Assembly (NCBI RefSeq): GCF_041224425.1
Contig: NZ_JBGFGL010000075.1
Coordinates: 279,742-343,741 of the forward strand
DNA length: 64,000 nt
DNA from: Psychroserpens sp041224425
GTDB taxonomy: Bacteria; Bacteroidota; Bacteroidia; Flavobacteriales; Flavobacteriaceae
Reading direction: 5' to 3'
Shown here: positions 27,800 to 37,272 of the stretch, piece by piece
How the letters are laid out: each line of letters starts with the position of its first letter
Numbering within the stretch: the stretch's first letter is position 1
Translations under genes and position numbers: made by a program
The notes under the pieces: generated by a model
Seen by the model: the letters and a program-made list of their open reading frames with translations, nothing else
What the model was told of the DNA's origin: nothing
Database searches by the model: none

Positions 27800-28303
27800 C
27801 TATATTTTATCCAGAGTCATTTCAAAAAATTGAATCCAATTTTCACCTCTCTTATATTCGCCTTTTTCGTACCATTTTTCTTGTTCATTTTTCCAAATAA
27901 TATAACGTACGTTATCATTAGGATACCAGTACAGTTTATTTTCAATTATTTCAGCTCTAAATTCGGCATTCATTCCACTTGGTAGGTAAGACCTAAAAGT
28001 GTAGTTTTCATGCGTTTTATTGTAGGTTAGAATTGCTAGCGCATTATGAACAACTTTACCGTTAGATATTCCTTTTCCTTCAATTAAAATTGCTGTTGAA
28101 TCTAACTTGAATTCTATTTTTTCTGTTTGTTCAAACTCAGATTTTCCATTTCTACCCATCATCCAACCATTACCTTTCCAATTTCCTACCATAAAAGCCA
28201 ATTCTTTAATTTTGGCTTTAGATATAGAATCGGTTTCAGATGTTTGGGAAAAACCTGAAAAGGAAACTAAAAGGATTAAAAGAATTGTCAATGAATTTTT
28301 CAT
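27800..28303 (-). CDS. exported lipocalin/DUF1579-like protein
   Basis: 167 aa with a signal peptide (ends FSGFSQ). Beta-rich body with LAFMVGNWKGNGWMMGRNGKSEFEQTEKIEF, LIEGKGISNGKVVHNALAILTYN and YTFRSYLPSGMNAEF, which is the pattern of small calycin-like barrels (DUF1579/THAP4-like). Ligand unknown. Middle gene of a three-gene group (12 bp and 21 bp gaps). Confidence 0.7.
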   Translation of the reverse strand: MKNSLTILLILLVSFSGFSQTSETDSISKAKIKELAFMVGNWKGNGWMMGRNGKSEFEQTEKIEFKLDSTAILIEGKGISNGKVVHNALAILTYNKTHENYTFRSYLPSGMNAEFRAEIIENKLYWYPNDNVRYIIWKNEQEKWYEKGEYKRGENWIQFFEMTLDKI

Positions 28304-28324
28304 AATTTATATATTTAATTGGTT

Positions 28325-29197
28325 TTACTTTTCAATTATTTGGCTAAGGATGGAGTTAAACTCTTTTGGGTTTTCCATATTTAGTAAATGGCCAACGTTC
28401 TCCATTTCTATTTTTTGGGAATTTTTTATTCTTTGGTGGTATTCTTCCGCTATCAGTGAAATGTCTTGAGCGTCTTGATTACCAAAGATAATGTAGGTTG
28501 GCACAGTTATATTTTCAAGTCTCTTACGAGCAACTATCGTATCTAACCTCGACCAATCTTCTTGCCAGTGGTTTCTTGTATTCTTTAAAATCATATCCAA
28601 ACTTTTTGAATAGAACGATTCGCTCAACTGTTGCATTTGTCTTCTAGGTCCAACCACCCAGTTTTGGTGAAATAACTTAGAAGATTCTATTGTGTCCAAA
28701 TTTTTTATAGCTTTTTGTCTGAGTTTATAATTTTCTGAAGCCAAACTGTCTTTAAAGTAATTCCAGCCGTTTAGACCAGGTGAAACCAAGATTAATTTAT
28801 CTACTCTGTCCTGAAAATTTAAGGTAAAATCTACACATATCATTGCACCCCAAGAAAGTCCGATAAGAGTGATTTTTTCATTAGCATGGCTAGATGTTAT
28901 TTCGTTGAGTATTTCATAACCAAACAATGGTTCTTCCCCTTGAATTGTTTTTCCATGGCCTAAATCTGAAAATCTAATTAAGTGGTAAGAATCTTTAAAT
29001 TCGTTTATCTGCTCGTCCCACATCTCTAAATCAAGGTATCCACCGTGAACAAATACTACTGTTTTTCCTTTTCCTATTGATTCTACATGTATTTTATGTT
29101 CATTTATCGTAACAAAACTCTCGATAGAATCATTTTTTACTTCATTGCAGGAGATTAATATAATCGCTAATGAAAATGTAAATCTCAAGAATTTCAC
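28325..29197 (-). CDS. alpha/beta hydrolase lipoprotein
   Basis: 290 aa. Lipobox LISCN (Cys17). Oxyanion region VVFVHGGYLD, nucleophile elbow GLSWGAM, acid in FGNQDAQDI and catalytic His in VGHLLNMENP are all visible. Substrate unknown. First gene (in coding direction) of the three-gene unit that follows the subtype A site at 29219. Confidence 0.88.
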   Translation of the reverse strand: MKFLRFTFSLAIILISCNEVKNDSIESFVTINEHKIHVESIGKGKTVVFVHGGYLDLEMWDEQINEFKDSYHLIRFSDLGHGKTIQGEEPLFGYEILNEITSSHANEKITLIGLSWGAMICVDFTLNFQDRVDKLILVSPGLNGWNYFKDSLASENYKLRQKAIKNLDTIESSKLFHQNWVVGPRRQMQQLSESFYSKSLDMILKNTRNHWQEDWSRLDTIVARKRLENITVPTYIIFGNQDAQDISLIAEEYHQRIKNSQKIEMENVGHLLNMENPKEFNSILSQIIEK

Positions 29198-29218
29198 TTA
29201 GTAAGTTTTTTTAATACA

Positions 29219-29354
29219 AGCCAACGTGTTGGTTTATGGCTAATTATGTGATGTGTTCAGTAAGATAGCAAAAAATCTTAATAGGAGGAGAGAGGGACTC
29301 TCTATAACTCCGTGAAGGGTTCTTTATGCATAATGAGTTTACACCTTGTTATAC
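29219..29354 (-). repeat. attC-like site (subtype A, eroded)
   Basis: Left end AAGCCAACGTGTTGGTTTATGG and right end TTTACACCTTGTTATAC. Core GTTCAGTAAGATAGCAAAAAATC is intact subtype A, with the -7-like TATCTTAC reading toward 28325-29197. 136 bp. Confidence 0.75.
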
Positions 29355-29367
29355 ATTTGTTAAAGCA

Positions 29368-30129
29368 TCAATTATCATATGAATCTATTTCCTTGATGAC
29401 GTTTTCACCTACATCATCAAGCTGACCATATAGATCAATCATCCAGTCAAACTGAAAAGCCGCTAAGTTAATTACATTTCTATAGGATGCTGATGAGGTG
29501 TACTCTTTGAAATCCTGATAATATTCAGATTGTGGTGTCGCTCTTACGTTTAATGAATCTGGAGGGAGGAAAGCGGTGGCGAGTACCAACGATTTATCAA
29601 ACTGAGTGGAAAGATAATTTTCTTGACCTTTAAGATAGCCATTATAACTTTCTTCATTTTGCGAAATGTCATCTACAAGTCGGTGGTAGCGAATCAAAAG
29701 AGAGTCTAAATCCGTATTGTTTATTTTGCCAAAGTAATTAGAGTTTTTTAAAGCTTCATAGCCACCTGTGTTGGGTTTGAAATGAAAATCCATGAAGGCA
29801 GAGCCACAACCCATGAGCAGAAGCAGGTTTTCTTCATCCTTTTTATCTAGAATTGCCGTTCTTGCTTTCTTACAGAGATTTCCAATGTTTTTTCTATACT
29901 TAGTTAATGAATCTAGCATTCTCATATCTTCTTGGGTGTGCAATTTTATTTTTCCCAAGTATTCCCTTAAAGCTTTGTCATCTTTCTTTACCTGATTCCA
30001 ATTGTTTATCTGAAGAGCAATCAAAATACCTATTACAACCAATAAAATCTCACCAATTGCATATTTCAAATACTTACTGGTTTGACTATTTGAAAGTAAG
30101 TCGTATCTGATTTTTCTGAAGATTTTCAT
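29368..30129 (-). CDS. DUF6090 family membrane protein (copy 3)
   Basis: 253 aa. N-terminus MKIFRKIRYDLLSNSQTSKY, then KYAIGEILLVVIGILIALQINNWNQVKK (helix about 22-44). The extracytoplasmic part carries AREYLGKIKLHTQEDMRML-like helices and GCGSAFMDFHFKPNTGGYEALKNSNYFGKINN, the segment that aligns best among copies (compare IKNDIVGTDKLRLIRNQEL in copy 1). Between two eroded attC-like sites. Confidence 0.9.
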   Translation of the reverse strand: MKIFRKIRYDLLSNSQTSKYLKYAIGEILLVVIGILIALQINNWNQVKKDDKALREYLGKIKLHTQEDMRMLDSLTKYRKNIGNLCKKARTAILDKKDEENLLLLMGCGSAFMDFHFKPNTGGYEALKNSNYFGKINNTDLDSLLIRYHRLVDDISQNEESYNGYLKGQENYLSTQFDKSLVLATAFLPPDSLNVRATPQSEYYQDFKEYTSSASYRNVINLAAFQFDWMIDLYGQLDDVGENVIKEIDSYDN

Positions 30130-30136
30130 ATGGGTT

Positions 30137-30263
30137 AGTATTCGGTTTTAATGCAGTAGAAGGCGTTCGAGTTTTTTCAGTTTTGTTGTATTGAATAAAT
30201 GTATGAAAAATTCCTTGTATTAACCTAGAGTACAATTCCCATTGACCATATACGTTGTTGTGG
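30137..30263 (-). repeat. degenerate attC-like site
   Basis: Only the right end is convincing: CATATACGTTGTTGTGGAG (30247-30265), matching TACACGTTGTT plus a cassette-specific hexamer GTGGAG. The left end is eroded. Confidence 0.5.
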
Positions 30264-30265
30264 AG

Positions 30266-30817
30266 TTATTTCAATAATCTAAAAGAATCTATAAAGGAAT
30301 CAATGTTCTTATCATTTTCTCCTAAATATGAAATGTTGTAAACTCTGTTTTCGACTCTGAAAATCCTACCAAGTGCCATTCCTTCAACTCCTTTTTCTTT
30401 TAATTCTTGATTTGTTTTCAACACGTAATACTCACCACTTAAACCATTGTGCTCAATACTTTCTTGATAATCAAGGAAAAATGATTCTTCCATTTTATGA
30501 GTTAAGTTATTGATGCTTTGAGTATAAATTTGTTCATCAGTCATTGATTTTATCATATGTTCTGGGTAGTCGACATATTCTAAAATGAATAGCTTATTGA
30601 CACCGAGAGTAGAGCGAAATATATGGATTTGAAACTCATCCAATCCCAATTTATTATCAATCACTGAGTATTTAGGTTCAGTTGGGAAATCAGCGACGAA
30701 ATTACCGGTTTTAGAGGCGTATTCTCCACCTTTTGTTTTATAAATGTTATCATTAGTTGTCTTTCCACATGAAAAAACAACCAAGAGAATTAAGGTGATT
30801 AAGGATTTTTTGATCAT
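30266..30817 (-). CDS. small lipoprotein of unknown function
   Basis: 183 aa with lipobox VFSCGK (Cys17). Contains KTGNFVADFPTEPKYSVIDNKLGLDEFQIHIF and GRIFRVENRVYNISYLGENDKNIDSFIDSFRLL, the pattern of periplasmic proteins with a single alpha/beta domain seen with PsbP-like folds. Function unknown. Shares a cassette with the 95 aa gene upstream (20 bp gap, no repeat between them). Confidence 0.75.
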   Translation of the reverse strand: MIKKSLITLILLVVFSCGKTTNDNIYKTKGGEYASKTGNFVADFPTEPKYSVIDNKLGLDEFQIHIFRSTLGVNKLFILEYVDYPEHMIKSMTDEQIYTQSINNLTHKMEESFFLDYQESIEHNGLSGEYYVLKTNQELKEKGVEGMALGRIFRVENRVYNISYLGENDKNIDSFIDSFRLLK

Positions 30818-30837
30818 ATCGAATTTGTTATATACAG

Positions 30838-31125
30838 TTATTTAAGTCCTTGTTCAATCGCGTTTTTATATTCAACTAATCTTTCGGCTACTTCAATATT
30901 TTTTGTTTTATTAAGTAACAAACCCATAGCAGTTGTCTCAATTTTTCCGAGTTGACTGGAAATTTTATGAACATCTTCCTCTATAGTATACTTCAAAATT
31001 GTTTTTACGTAGGAACTGTATTCTCCTCTTGCGCCAGGAATATCTGAAACGCCAATTGGATCCCAAAGATAATAAAGTACCTCATCTATCCTTTGCGCTA
31101 GTTCCTGTGTTTTGTGACTGTTCAT
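30838..31125 (-). CDS. small cytoplasmic protein of cassette type
   Basis: 95 aa, no signal or helix through the membrane. Contains ELAQRIDEVLYYLWDPIGVSDIPGARGEY followed by amphipathic helices and IEVAERLVEYKNAIEQG. I recall similar stand-alone small proteins from genomic islands and cassettes, but I cannot name a function. 20 bp before the lipoprotein gene, so co-transcribed. Confidence 0.75.
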   Translation of the reverse strand: MNSHKTQELAQRIDEVLYYLWDPIGVSDIPGARGEYSSYVKTILKYTIEEDVHKISSQLGKIETTAMGLLLNKTKNIEVAERLVEYKNAIEQGLK

Positions 31126-31132
31126 AATAATT

Positions 31133-31271
31133 ACAGAATATGTGTCCGTTTAAGGCTAGTTGAGCGATTTGTTTAGTAAGATAGCAAAAAACGACATAGG
31201 AGTAGAGTGGAATTCACCAGAATTCCGCAAACGTTCTTTAAAGGACTTATTAGCTATGCACGCTGCTATAT
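31133..31271 (-). repeat. attC-like site (subtype A, diverged ends)
   Basis: Core GTTTAGTAAGATAGCAAAAAACG and the internal hairpin GGAATTCaccaGAATTCC are intact. Ends are mutated: AATATGTGTCCGTTTAAGG on the left, TATGCACGCTGCTATATGC on the right (canonical TACACGTTGTT). The right 9 nt still match the far end of the next gene at 8 of 9. Confidence 0.75.
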
Positions 31272-32723
31272 GCTGGACTTTATCAGTTCAACAAGATCTT
31301 TTTCACTTGGTCTAGGTGCATTTTCATCTATTATTTTGCCGTCCTTGCCAAAAAGTAAATACCTGGGAATAGTTTTAATGTCAAAATTTTTATAAAGACT
31401 GGATTTTTCCCAGTTTGCTATTATATAATTATCTACATCATTAGAGATATTCTCTAATTTTGATGCTCTTATCCAGGCTGAATAATCCTTGTCAATAGAA
31501 ATTTCAATTATACTCAGTTCTGTTTTATTGAACTGCGATTTTAATTCCTTTAAATATGGCATTTCTTTTCGGCAAGGTGCACACCAGCTTGCCCAAAAAT
31601 CTACAAGAACAATTTTTCCTTTATGTTTTGAAAGTACTTGTTCAAAGGTCAGTTCGTTGTCGTCAACTAGATTGGTTAAAATTCCAACAGTTCTATTGGT
31701 TGCGTTGAGTTGCTTTGCGTTCAGCTTTTGTTTGTCAACTACAGCATTCCATTTGTTTTTAAATTCTTGATTATGATTAACGTTGTTAAACGTTGTCAGA
31801 TGCTTATCAAATTTTGCTTTTTCATTAAAATATATGCCCTTCAGATAGGAGTCCAATAAAACCTCTTTTGTGGATTCATTTAAAAATGTTTCTTGTTCAT
31901 TAATAAAGTCAAATAGAACAGAATTCTTAACACGTTTATCATCTTTAAAATAGGAGTATAAAATCAAAGCTCTCAAAAAACTTACATATTCTTTGTTGTC
32001 AAGCAATTCTTCTTCATTAAGGTTTATGTCCAAACTCTTAATGTCTAAATTCATATTTCGATTTTTAGCTTCTCTTAGTTTAGAAGTAGCGAATTTTAAT
32101 TTTTGACTAATCTTTTGGGTTGCATAGAATTTTGCTGAAATGCTATTGTTGGACTTTAGACTATCTAACAATTTAATTGAGTTTTTATATATTTTTTCTA
32201 AATCATAATTGTTGTTTTGGAATTTTTTATCATCAATCACTATTGCTTTGTTATTAATATTGTCATTGTATAACAAATAATCGAAGTTGGTCTCACTCCA
32301 AGTTTTATTGCCATTCAATATTGTGAAAGTTGGGTATTCTATTTGTTTAGATTGATTAACATCTATTTTTTTAATATCGATTAAAAGACTATCCCCTTTT
32401 TCAAGTTGCAATTCATAGAAAAATGAAATGAATGGATCTCCACCAATTATTTTGATAGTTTTAAGCGTAGGTATGGTTACTGATGTTTTATTTTCTTTCT
32501 GTCCGAGATAGAGCATGTCAGGCTTGTCCTGCATTTCATCTAGGTAAAGGTTTGTGAAAAATGAATTTATAGTATCATTTACGCTAATTACAACCTCATT
32601 CTTTTTTTCAATTTTTTTTTTCTTAATTATTGAAATTTCAGTCTTGTTTTCTGTCTTATTTTCTTGACAGCTAAATAATGATAAAAGTAAAAGTATGAGT
32701 AGGATGTGTTTATGGGCTTGCAT
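31266..32723 (-). CDS. TlpA-type thioredoxin-fold lipoprotein (cassette copy)
   Basis: 485 aa. Lipobox LFSCQ (Cys19). A long, Lys/Asn-rich N-terminal domain precedes a TlpA domain with WASWCAPC and the cis-Pro region IKTIPRYLLF near the C-terminus. Periplasmic thiol-disulfide reductase by family. Same architecture as the chromosomal gene at 3126-4673 but only distantly similar. Cassette tag GCTATATGC / GCATATAAC (8 of 9). Confidence 0.88.
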   Translation of the reverse strand: MQAHKHILLILLLLSLFSCQENKTENKTEISIIKKKKIEKKNEVVISVNDTINSFFTNLYLDEMQDKPDMLYLGQKENKTSVTIPTLKTIKIIGGDPFISFFYELQLEKGDSLLIDIKKIDVNQSKQIEYPTFTILNGNKTWSETNFDYLLYNDNINNKAIVIDDKKFQNNNYDLEKIYKNSIKLLDSLKSNNSISAKFYATQKISQKLKFATSKLREAKNRNMNLDIKSLDINLNEEELLDNKEYVSFLRALILYSYFKDDKRVKNSVLFDFINEQETFLNESTKEVLLDSYLKGIYFNEKAKFDKHLTTFNNVNHNQEFKNKWNAVVDKQKLNAKQLNATNRTVGILTNLVDDNELTFEQVLSKHKGKIVLVDFWASWCAPCRKEMPYLKELKSQFNKTELSIIEISIDKDYSAWIRASKLENISNDVDNYIIANWEKSSLYKNFDIKTIPRYLLFGKDGKIIDENAPRPSEKDLVELIKSSI

Positions 32724-32878
32724 ATAACATGTTCGTATAAGGTTTGCTAACGCCAGTTCGCTTCGCTCGTGTGTTTCGAAATTTCAGTCGAGGGCTTAGC
32801 GTTTGGGTGAGCCCTTTTGCGACTGGCGAAAATTCCGTTGGAAAAATTTGGTAGTATGAACTATACATGTTGTTGGCT
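32722..32878 (-). repeat. attC-like site (subtype B)
   Basis: Ends ATATAACATGTTCGTATAAGG and TATACATGTTGTTGGCT: both arms carry the same compensatory C-to-T/G-to-A change (ACATG for ACGTG), which keeps the pairing. Centre: CGCCAGTTCGCTTCGCTCGTG ... GACTGGCGAAAATTCCG. 157 bp. Confidence 0.85.
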
Positions 32879-32906
32879 CACGTTTTTTAAACCATCATTT
32901 TATGAT

Positions 32907-33554
32907 CTAATTGCAAATAGAATTATATAGATCGATCATTTCCATGAAAGGTTGTTCATCAGTACTAAAATCTCCGTTGTACTGATTATTGAATGCATTA
33001 CATTTTTTAAGATAAGGTATTATGTGTTTTTTCATATTCTTCTTACTGTTTATTTTGTAAAAAGTACCATTTGGTAGTTTGAGGAAAAACCGATAAACTC
33101 CAACACGACCACTCGTAGTTTGTATAGATCCATTTTGTGGGCGTGATACAGTGCTGTTATTCATCGTTAAAGGATTTGGTGCATTTGAACGATAAGAACT
33201 TCGACCAATGTTTATGGGATTATCACTATAAACCTTTAATTTTCCATCTACAGTTCGTTCAGTATATCTGATATAACTGTCTGGTTTGTTTGCTTTTTGA
33301 GGTACTTTGTCAATAAAAACTCCTTGTCTGTAAAAGGTAAGTACATCTGGCACTTCTTTACGTCCTTTAATAACAATGTTATTTCCGTTTGCGTCTGTAT
33401 ATCTAACAGATTTCAGATAGCCTTGACCGGTTGTTCCATATTCTAGATTTGTACAAAATGTGGTATCATTTGCAACTATGAAATAATCTTGGCTATAACA
33501 AATTAAACTATATATTGTTAGATTAATTAACAGGATTGTTTTTTTTAAGTTCAT
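32907..33554 (-). CDS. exported protein of unknown function
   Basis: 215 aa with a signal peptide (ends LICYSQ). Contains FCTNLEYGTTGQGYLKSVRYTDANGN, a pattern I recognise from hypothetical flavobacterial secreted proteins, and a Cys near each end that may form a disulfide. No enzyme motif. Single gene in its cassette; tag GTTGGCTCA / TGTGCCAAC (8 of 9). Confidence 0.75.
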   Translation of the reverse strand: MNLKKTILLINLTIYSLICYSQDYFIVANDTTFCTNLEYGTTGQGYLKSVRYTDANGNNIVIKGRKEVPDVLTFYRQGVFIDKVPQKANKPDSYIRYTERTVDGKLKVYSDNPINIGRSSYRSNAPNPLTMNNSTVSRPQNGSIQTTSGRVGVYRFFLKLPNGTFYKINSKKNMKKHIIPYLKKCNAFNNQYNGDFSTDEQPFMEMIDLYNSICN

Positions 33555-33580
33555 ATTTTATTCTGATTTTAAATAATGTG

Positions 33581-33714
33581 TGCCAACATGTTCATGTAAG
33601 GCTATTGTGTGATTTGTTTAGTAAGATAGCAAAAAACGACATAGGAGTAGAGTGGAATTCACCAGAATTCTGCAAACGTTCTTTACGCACTATTTGATAT
33701 ACACGTTGTTAAGA
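33581..33714 (-). repeat. attC-like site (subtype A)
   Basis: Ends TGCCAACATGTTCATGTAAGG and ATACACGTTGTTAAGA. Core TTTAGTAAGATAGCAAAAAACG and hairpin GGAATTCaccaGAATTC. 134 bp. Promoter-like TATCTTAC points into 32907-33554. Confidence 0.85.
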
Positions 33715-33754
33715 ACAGGTTTTTAGATTAGGAACAATAATTTTTATATAAAAA

Positions 33755-35218
33755 TTAAAACAATAGGATTTTTTTTATTGTAGTGACATCGTTTATTGAA
33801 ATATTAAAAATATATACGTCTGAATTATAATTCGATAAATCAATACTTGTTTTAGACGTACTCTCTAATAATTGACCTAAAGTATTATAGATTGTAATCG
33901 AATTAAGTGATTGGTTTTCCTTTAATTTTAAACGAAATACTTTGTTTACTAGTGAATAGTTTAGAGGTTTAACTGTAAAACTATCAACAGAAAGTAAAGA
34001 AGATAAGTCATAAACTCTTGCAGGACCAAGCATACCATCTAGGTTTCCACTAAATCCACCAAAAGCTATGATGTTTCCTTGACTAGATAAATCCATACTA
34101 ATGCCGGAAACATCACCGACATCACCATAAATTGTATTACCAATTTGCGACCAATCATTATCTGTTTGTTCATAAATTTTAATAGCGCCATTTGATCCTC
34201 CATCATCATCGTTAAATGGCGCGGCAATTGCTAAAATATTCCCATCACATGACAGGGAAACTCTAAATCCAAATTGGTCACCTGCATTTGTTCCATTTAA
34301 AGCATTTCCAAATTGCGTCCAAGTATCGTTCTCATATTTATAAACTCTTACTTGACCAGATGCATTACCATTAATATCATTAGAAGAAGCACCAATTGCG
34401 ACTAATGTTCCATCACAATTCATAGAAAGTCCTCTTCCCGATGCCTCATTAAATTCTACACCAACAATTGTGCTTCCTTGCTGTGTCCAATTATTATTAA
34501 CATATTTAAAAATTCTAACGTGACCATTTCCATCACCATTTAAAGATCCAATAGCTACTATATCACCATTCATCGAAAGTGAAACAGATTCTCCTGAAAC
34601 ATCACCAGCTGCCTCACCGTTAATAACGCCACCTATTAAAACCCAACTTTGAGAAATATATCTATAAACGCGAACCTGGCCTGATCCATTTCCGTTAGCA
34701 TTACTGAAACGAGCACCTAGAGCAACCACATTTCCGGCACAGGACAATGATAAACTATATCCTGACTGAGAATTGTTGTTACCACCTGTAATAGTATTTC
34801 CGATTTGAGTCCAAACATTATTAACAAATTCATATACAGTTACAGCTCCTGAATCGATATTACTACCATCATATAATACTGCGCTAATTGCTAAAATATT
34901 ACCGTCACAAGACAATTCTACAGAATGCCCAAAGACATCATCATCATTCTCACCAAAAATTGTATTTCCGATTTGAGTCCAAACATTATTTATATTTCGA
35001 TAGACCCTTACTTGGTCTATATATATACCTGAACCTTGCCAAACATTATTTCCAACTGCAACAGTGCTTCCATCAGATGATAGTGATACTACTCGAGTTG
35101 GAGCTGCACTAGTTTCTGGTTGCGGAATAATATCATCTCCAATTTGTATTTGAGCGAAAGTGAAAATTGGAAAAATTAATGAAAGCAAAATAGTTTTCAT
35201 GAAGAATATATGTTTCAT
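33755..35218 (-). CDS. FG-GAP-like beta-propeller protein with T9SS sorting domain
   Basis: 487 aa (M1 or M7). Signal peptide ends FTFAQ. Seven or so repeats of about 55 residues with the pattern LSCDGNILAI.A....G..SG.VRVY....N.WTQIG form a propeller like those of integrin-type FG-GAP proteins. The last 75 residues (LNYSLVNKVFRLKLKENQSL ... TTIKKILLF) are a T9SS C-terminal domain. Expected cell-surface or secreted location. Cassette-borne; tag match 7 of 9. Confidence 0.88.
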   Translation of the reverse strand: MKHIFFMKTILLSLIFPIFTFAQIQIGDDIIPQPETSAAPTRVVSLSSDGSTVAVGNNVWQGSGIYIDQVRVYRNINNVWTQIGNTIFGENDDDVFGHSVELSCDGNILAISAVLYDGSNIDSGAVTVYEFVNNVWTQIGNTITGGNNNSQSGYSLSLSCAGNVVALGARFSNANGNGSGQVRVYRYISQSWVLIGGVINGEAAGDVSGESVSLSMNGDIVAIGSLNGDGNGHVRIFKYVNNNWTQQGSTIVGVEFNEASGRGLSMNCDGTLVAIGASSNDINGNASGQVRVYKYENDTWTQFGNALNGTNAGDQFGFRVSLSCDGNILAIAAPFNDDDGGSNGAIKIYEQTDNDWSQIGNTIYGDVGDVSGISMDLSSQGNIIAFGGFSGNLDGMLGPARVYDLSSLLSVDSFTVKPLNYSLVNKVFRLKLKENQSLNSITIYNTLGQLLESTSKTSIDLSNYNSDVYIFNISINDVTTIKKILLF

Positions 35219-35311
35219 AGTTTATTTTTATACTAAAGATATCAATTTAATTTGGCTTAAAATTATCGTAATTTTTTGAAAAGTTAACTCTTAGTTCAGC
35301 TTTAAACTTGT

Positions 35312-35467
35312 GCCTAACGTGTTCGTGTAAGTTTTGCTAACGCCAGTTCGCTTCGCTCGTGTGTTGCGGAATTTCAGTCGAGCGCTTTTGCGATTGGATG
35401 AGCCAGCTTTGACTGGCGAAAATTCCGTTGGAAAATTTGGTAGTATGAACTGTACATGTTGTTGGCT
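35312..35467 (-). repeat. attC-like site (subtype B)
   Basis: Ends GCCTAACGTGTTCGTGTAAG and TACATGTTGTTGGCT. Centre CGCCAGTTCGCTTCGCTCGTG / TTTGACTGGCGAAAATTCCG. 156 bp; nearly identical to the site at 32722. Confidence 0.88.
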
Positions 35468-35474
35468 ACAGTAT

Positions 35475-36398
35475 TCATTTCACCAAAATCTTTTTTATAA
35501 TACTACTTTTTCGTTCAGAGAATTTTATAAAATATAAGCCAGGGTTTAAATTGAATTCACCCATATTAACCGTGTCAGAACCTCTTACATTTTTATGAAA
35601 TAATATTTTGCCATTCAAATCCATGATTTGTATTTCTTCTACTGGGAACTTTTCATCTATTTTAATCACTGATGTCTCTACAATTGGATTAGGAACTATA
35701 GATATCAAATCCTTTGGGTTTTGATAATCTGTTATAGATAATTCAGGCTCATCACAAATCAATTCTACCAAGTTTAAAGCTTCTGGGAAGTCATGCAGAT
35801 ATGGCATCATAAGATCATCATTTGATTTGACATATAATGTTTTCCTATTATCGGTTTGAGATGCAGGAAAAGCTACATAAGCCTCAGAGATTGAATTTTC
35901 CAAAAACATCAAATCCGAATTAGAAGGGTTGCTAGAGGTTTGAATATGATTAATAAAATCTGTTTTATCAAAATCTAAAGAAGGCCAATCATCAATGACT
36001 AAACGGACATAATAATGATAAAATCCATCTGACCATAAGCAATCACAGTAAATCACTGCCTGATTTATAGAAGCATCTAAGGAAATTAGAAATGAATCTA
36101 AGGTATGATCTGAGGCAACTATACGCAATAATTTGTTAGCTGGGTCAGAATCTAAGAAAGGTAGAGATCGGTATACTTCAACCAAATTTTCCTGAAGAAA
36201 ATTAATATCTGAAACAGAAATACTACTATTGATTTCTAAATAAGTAATGAAATCTTGCTTGTCAAAATCGATTGGAACATCGTCTTCTAACCTAACGAAA
36301 TAATGATAGTTCCCGTCAGAAAGCGTACAGGATTCATCTTGAGTATTTCCTTTAAAAGAAACAAAAAGTAATAATATGATTATTGCATTCTTCATCAT
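35475..36398 (-). CDS. T9SS-exported protein of unknown function
   Basis: About 307 aa from the MMKNAII start at 36398; the longer reading from 36515 would begin inside an attC-like site and is rejected. Signal peptide ends near SFKGNTQ. Two copies of a roughly 110-residue unit (DGNYHYFVRLEDDVPIDFDKQDFITYLE and DGFYHYYVRLVIDDWPSLDFDKTDFINHI) precede a T9SS type A sorting domain (ISIVPNPIVETSVIKID ... SSIIKKILVK). Function unknown; secreted. Confidence 0.85.
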   Translation of the reverse strand: MMKNAIIILLLFVSFKGNTQDESCTLSDGNYHYFVRLEDDVPIDFDKQDFITYLEINSSISVSDINFLQENLVEVYRSLPFLDSDPANKLLRIVASDHTLDSFLISLDASINQAVIYCDCLWSDGFYHYYVRLVIDDWPSLDFDKTDFINHIQTSSNPSNSDLMFLENSISEAYVAFPASQTDNRKTLYVKSNDDLMMPYLHDFPEALNLVELICDEPELSITDYQNPKDLISIVPNPIVETSVIKIDEKFPVEEIQIMDLNGKILFHKNVRGSDTVNMGEFNLNPGLYFIKFSERKSSIIKKILVK

Positions 36399-36402
36399 TG
36401 TA

Positions 36403-36539
36403 GCAAAACTTGTTCGTGTAAGGCTATTGTGTGATTCGTTTAGTAAGATAGCAAAAAACGGGATAGGAGTAGCTTGGAATTCACCAGAATTCCACGAGGG
36501 TTCTTTTACAGACAATTAGTTATGGAAGTTTTTGTGCTT
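36403..36539 (-). repeat. attC-like site (subtype A, right end mutated)
   Basis: Left end CAAAACTTGTTCGTGTAAGG. Right end TTATGGAAGTTTTTGTGCTT where intact sites have TTATACACGTTGTTGTGC. Core GTTTAGTAAGATAGCAAAAAACGG intact. The hexamer GTGCTT (36534-36539) matches AAGCAC at 38030-38035. Confidence 0.8.
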
Positions 36540-36547
36540 TCGTTTAT

Positions 36548-37141
36548 TTATTCTGGTTTTGAATATTCGATTAATTCCTCCACGTAGTGAAAATCACCTT
36601 GATCTTGAGTAAGTTTTATGAAATTTTTTACAGCAGGCGCATATAACCATACTTCTGTTTCATTTGCATTATATCCTCTGGAATTCGTCGTTTTTCCAGT
36701 GTATTTAATCGTATAGGCCATAAATGTTCCCGCTTCTACTGTTTCTTCTTGGTATGATAGTACTTCAGCATTCTGACTTTGGTTTCCAGTAGTTCCGTCT
36801 TGACTTGTCCAACTGTTTTCATATTTCCATTTTTTGCCTACTTCAAGAGGCCAGTCGTACTTTGGTGTTTCACTTACTTCTGGTTTAACGATTTCGGTTA
36901 CAGGAATAGTGTCTTTACCAATAGTCATACCTAGGGCTCCGTCAAAACTTACTATTTCTCTTGTATCTGTCCCATCAGAGCGTACTTCTCCTTCAGTAGT
37001 CACTCCTTTGTATTTCCAGACCCATTTTTCACCAAGTTGATAATCAGTTAGAGTAGGCTGGTTGGTTGTATTGGATTTAGTTGAGTTGTTACAGGCACTA
37101 AATAATACTAATGCAAGTAATAATAGAATTTGATTTTTCAT
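36548..37141 (-). CDS. lipoprotein of unknown function
   Basis: 197 aa. Lipobox LFSACN (Cys17). Beta-rich: YQLGEKWVWKYKGVTTEGEVRSDGTDTREI, PLEVGKKWKYENSWTSQDGTTGN, AGTFMAYTIKYTGKTTNS. This resembles periplasmic single-domain proteins with repeated KWxY units; no enzyme motif. Shares a cassette with DUF6090 copy 4. Confidence 0.78.
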   Translation of the reverse strand: MKNQILLLLALVLFSACNNSTKSNTTNQPTLTDYQLGEKWVWKYKGVTTEGEVRSDGTDTREIVSFDGALGMTIGKDTIPVTEIVKPEVSETPKYDWPLEVGKKWKYENSWTSQDGTTGNQSQNAEVLSYQEETVEAGTFMAYTIKYTGKTTNSRGYNANETEVWLYAPAVKNFIKLTQDQGDFHYVEELIEYSKPE

Positions 37142-37272
37142 TTATATTGTTTAGAACAATAGGACGTGAAAGCTTCAAATTTGTTACAATTAATAAAGGT
37201 AAATGCCAAGTATAGACACGAGCATATAGTGCGAACTGTGCGTTTGCAAATTAAATACGTCTGAAGTTAGCT

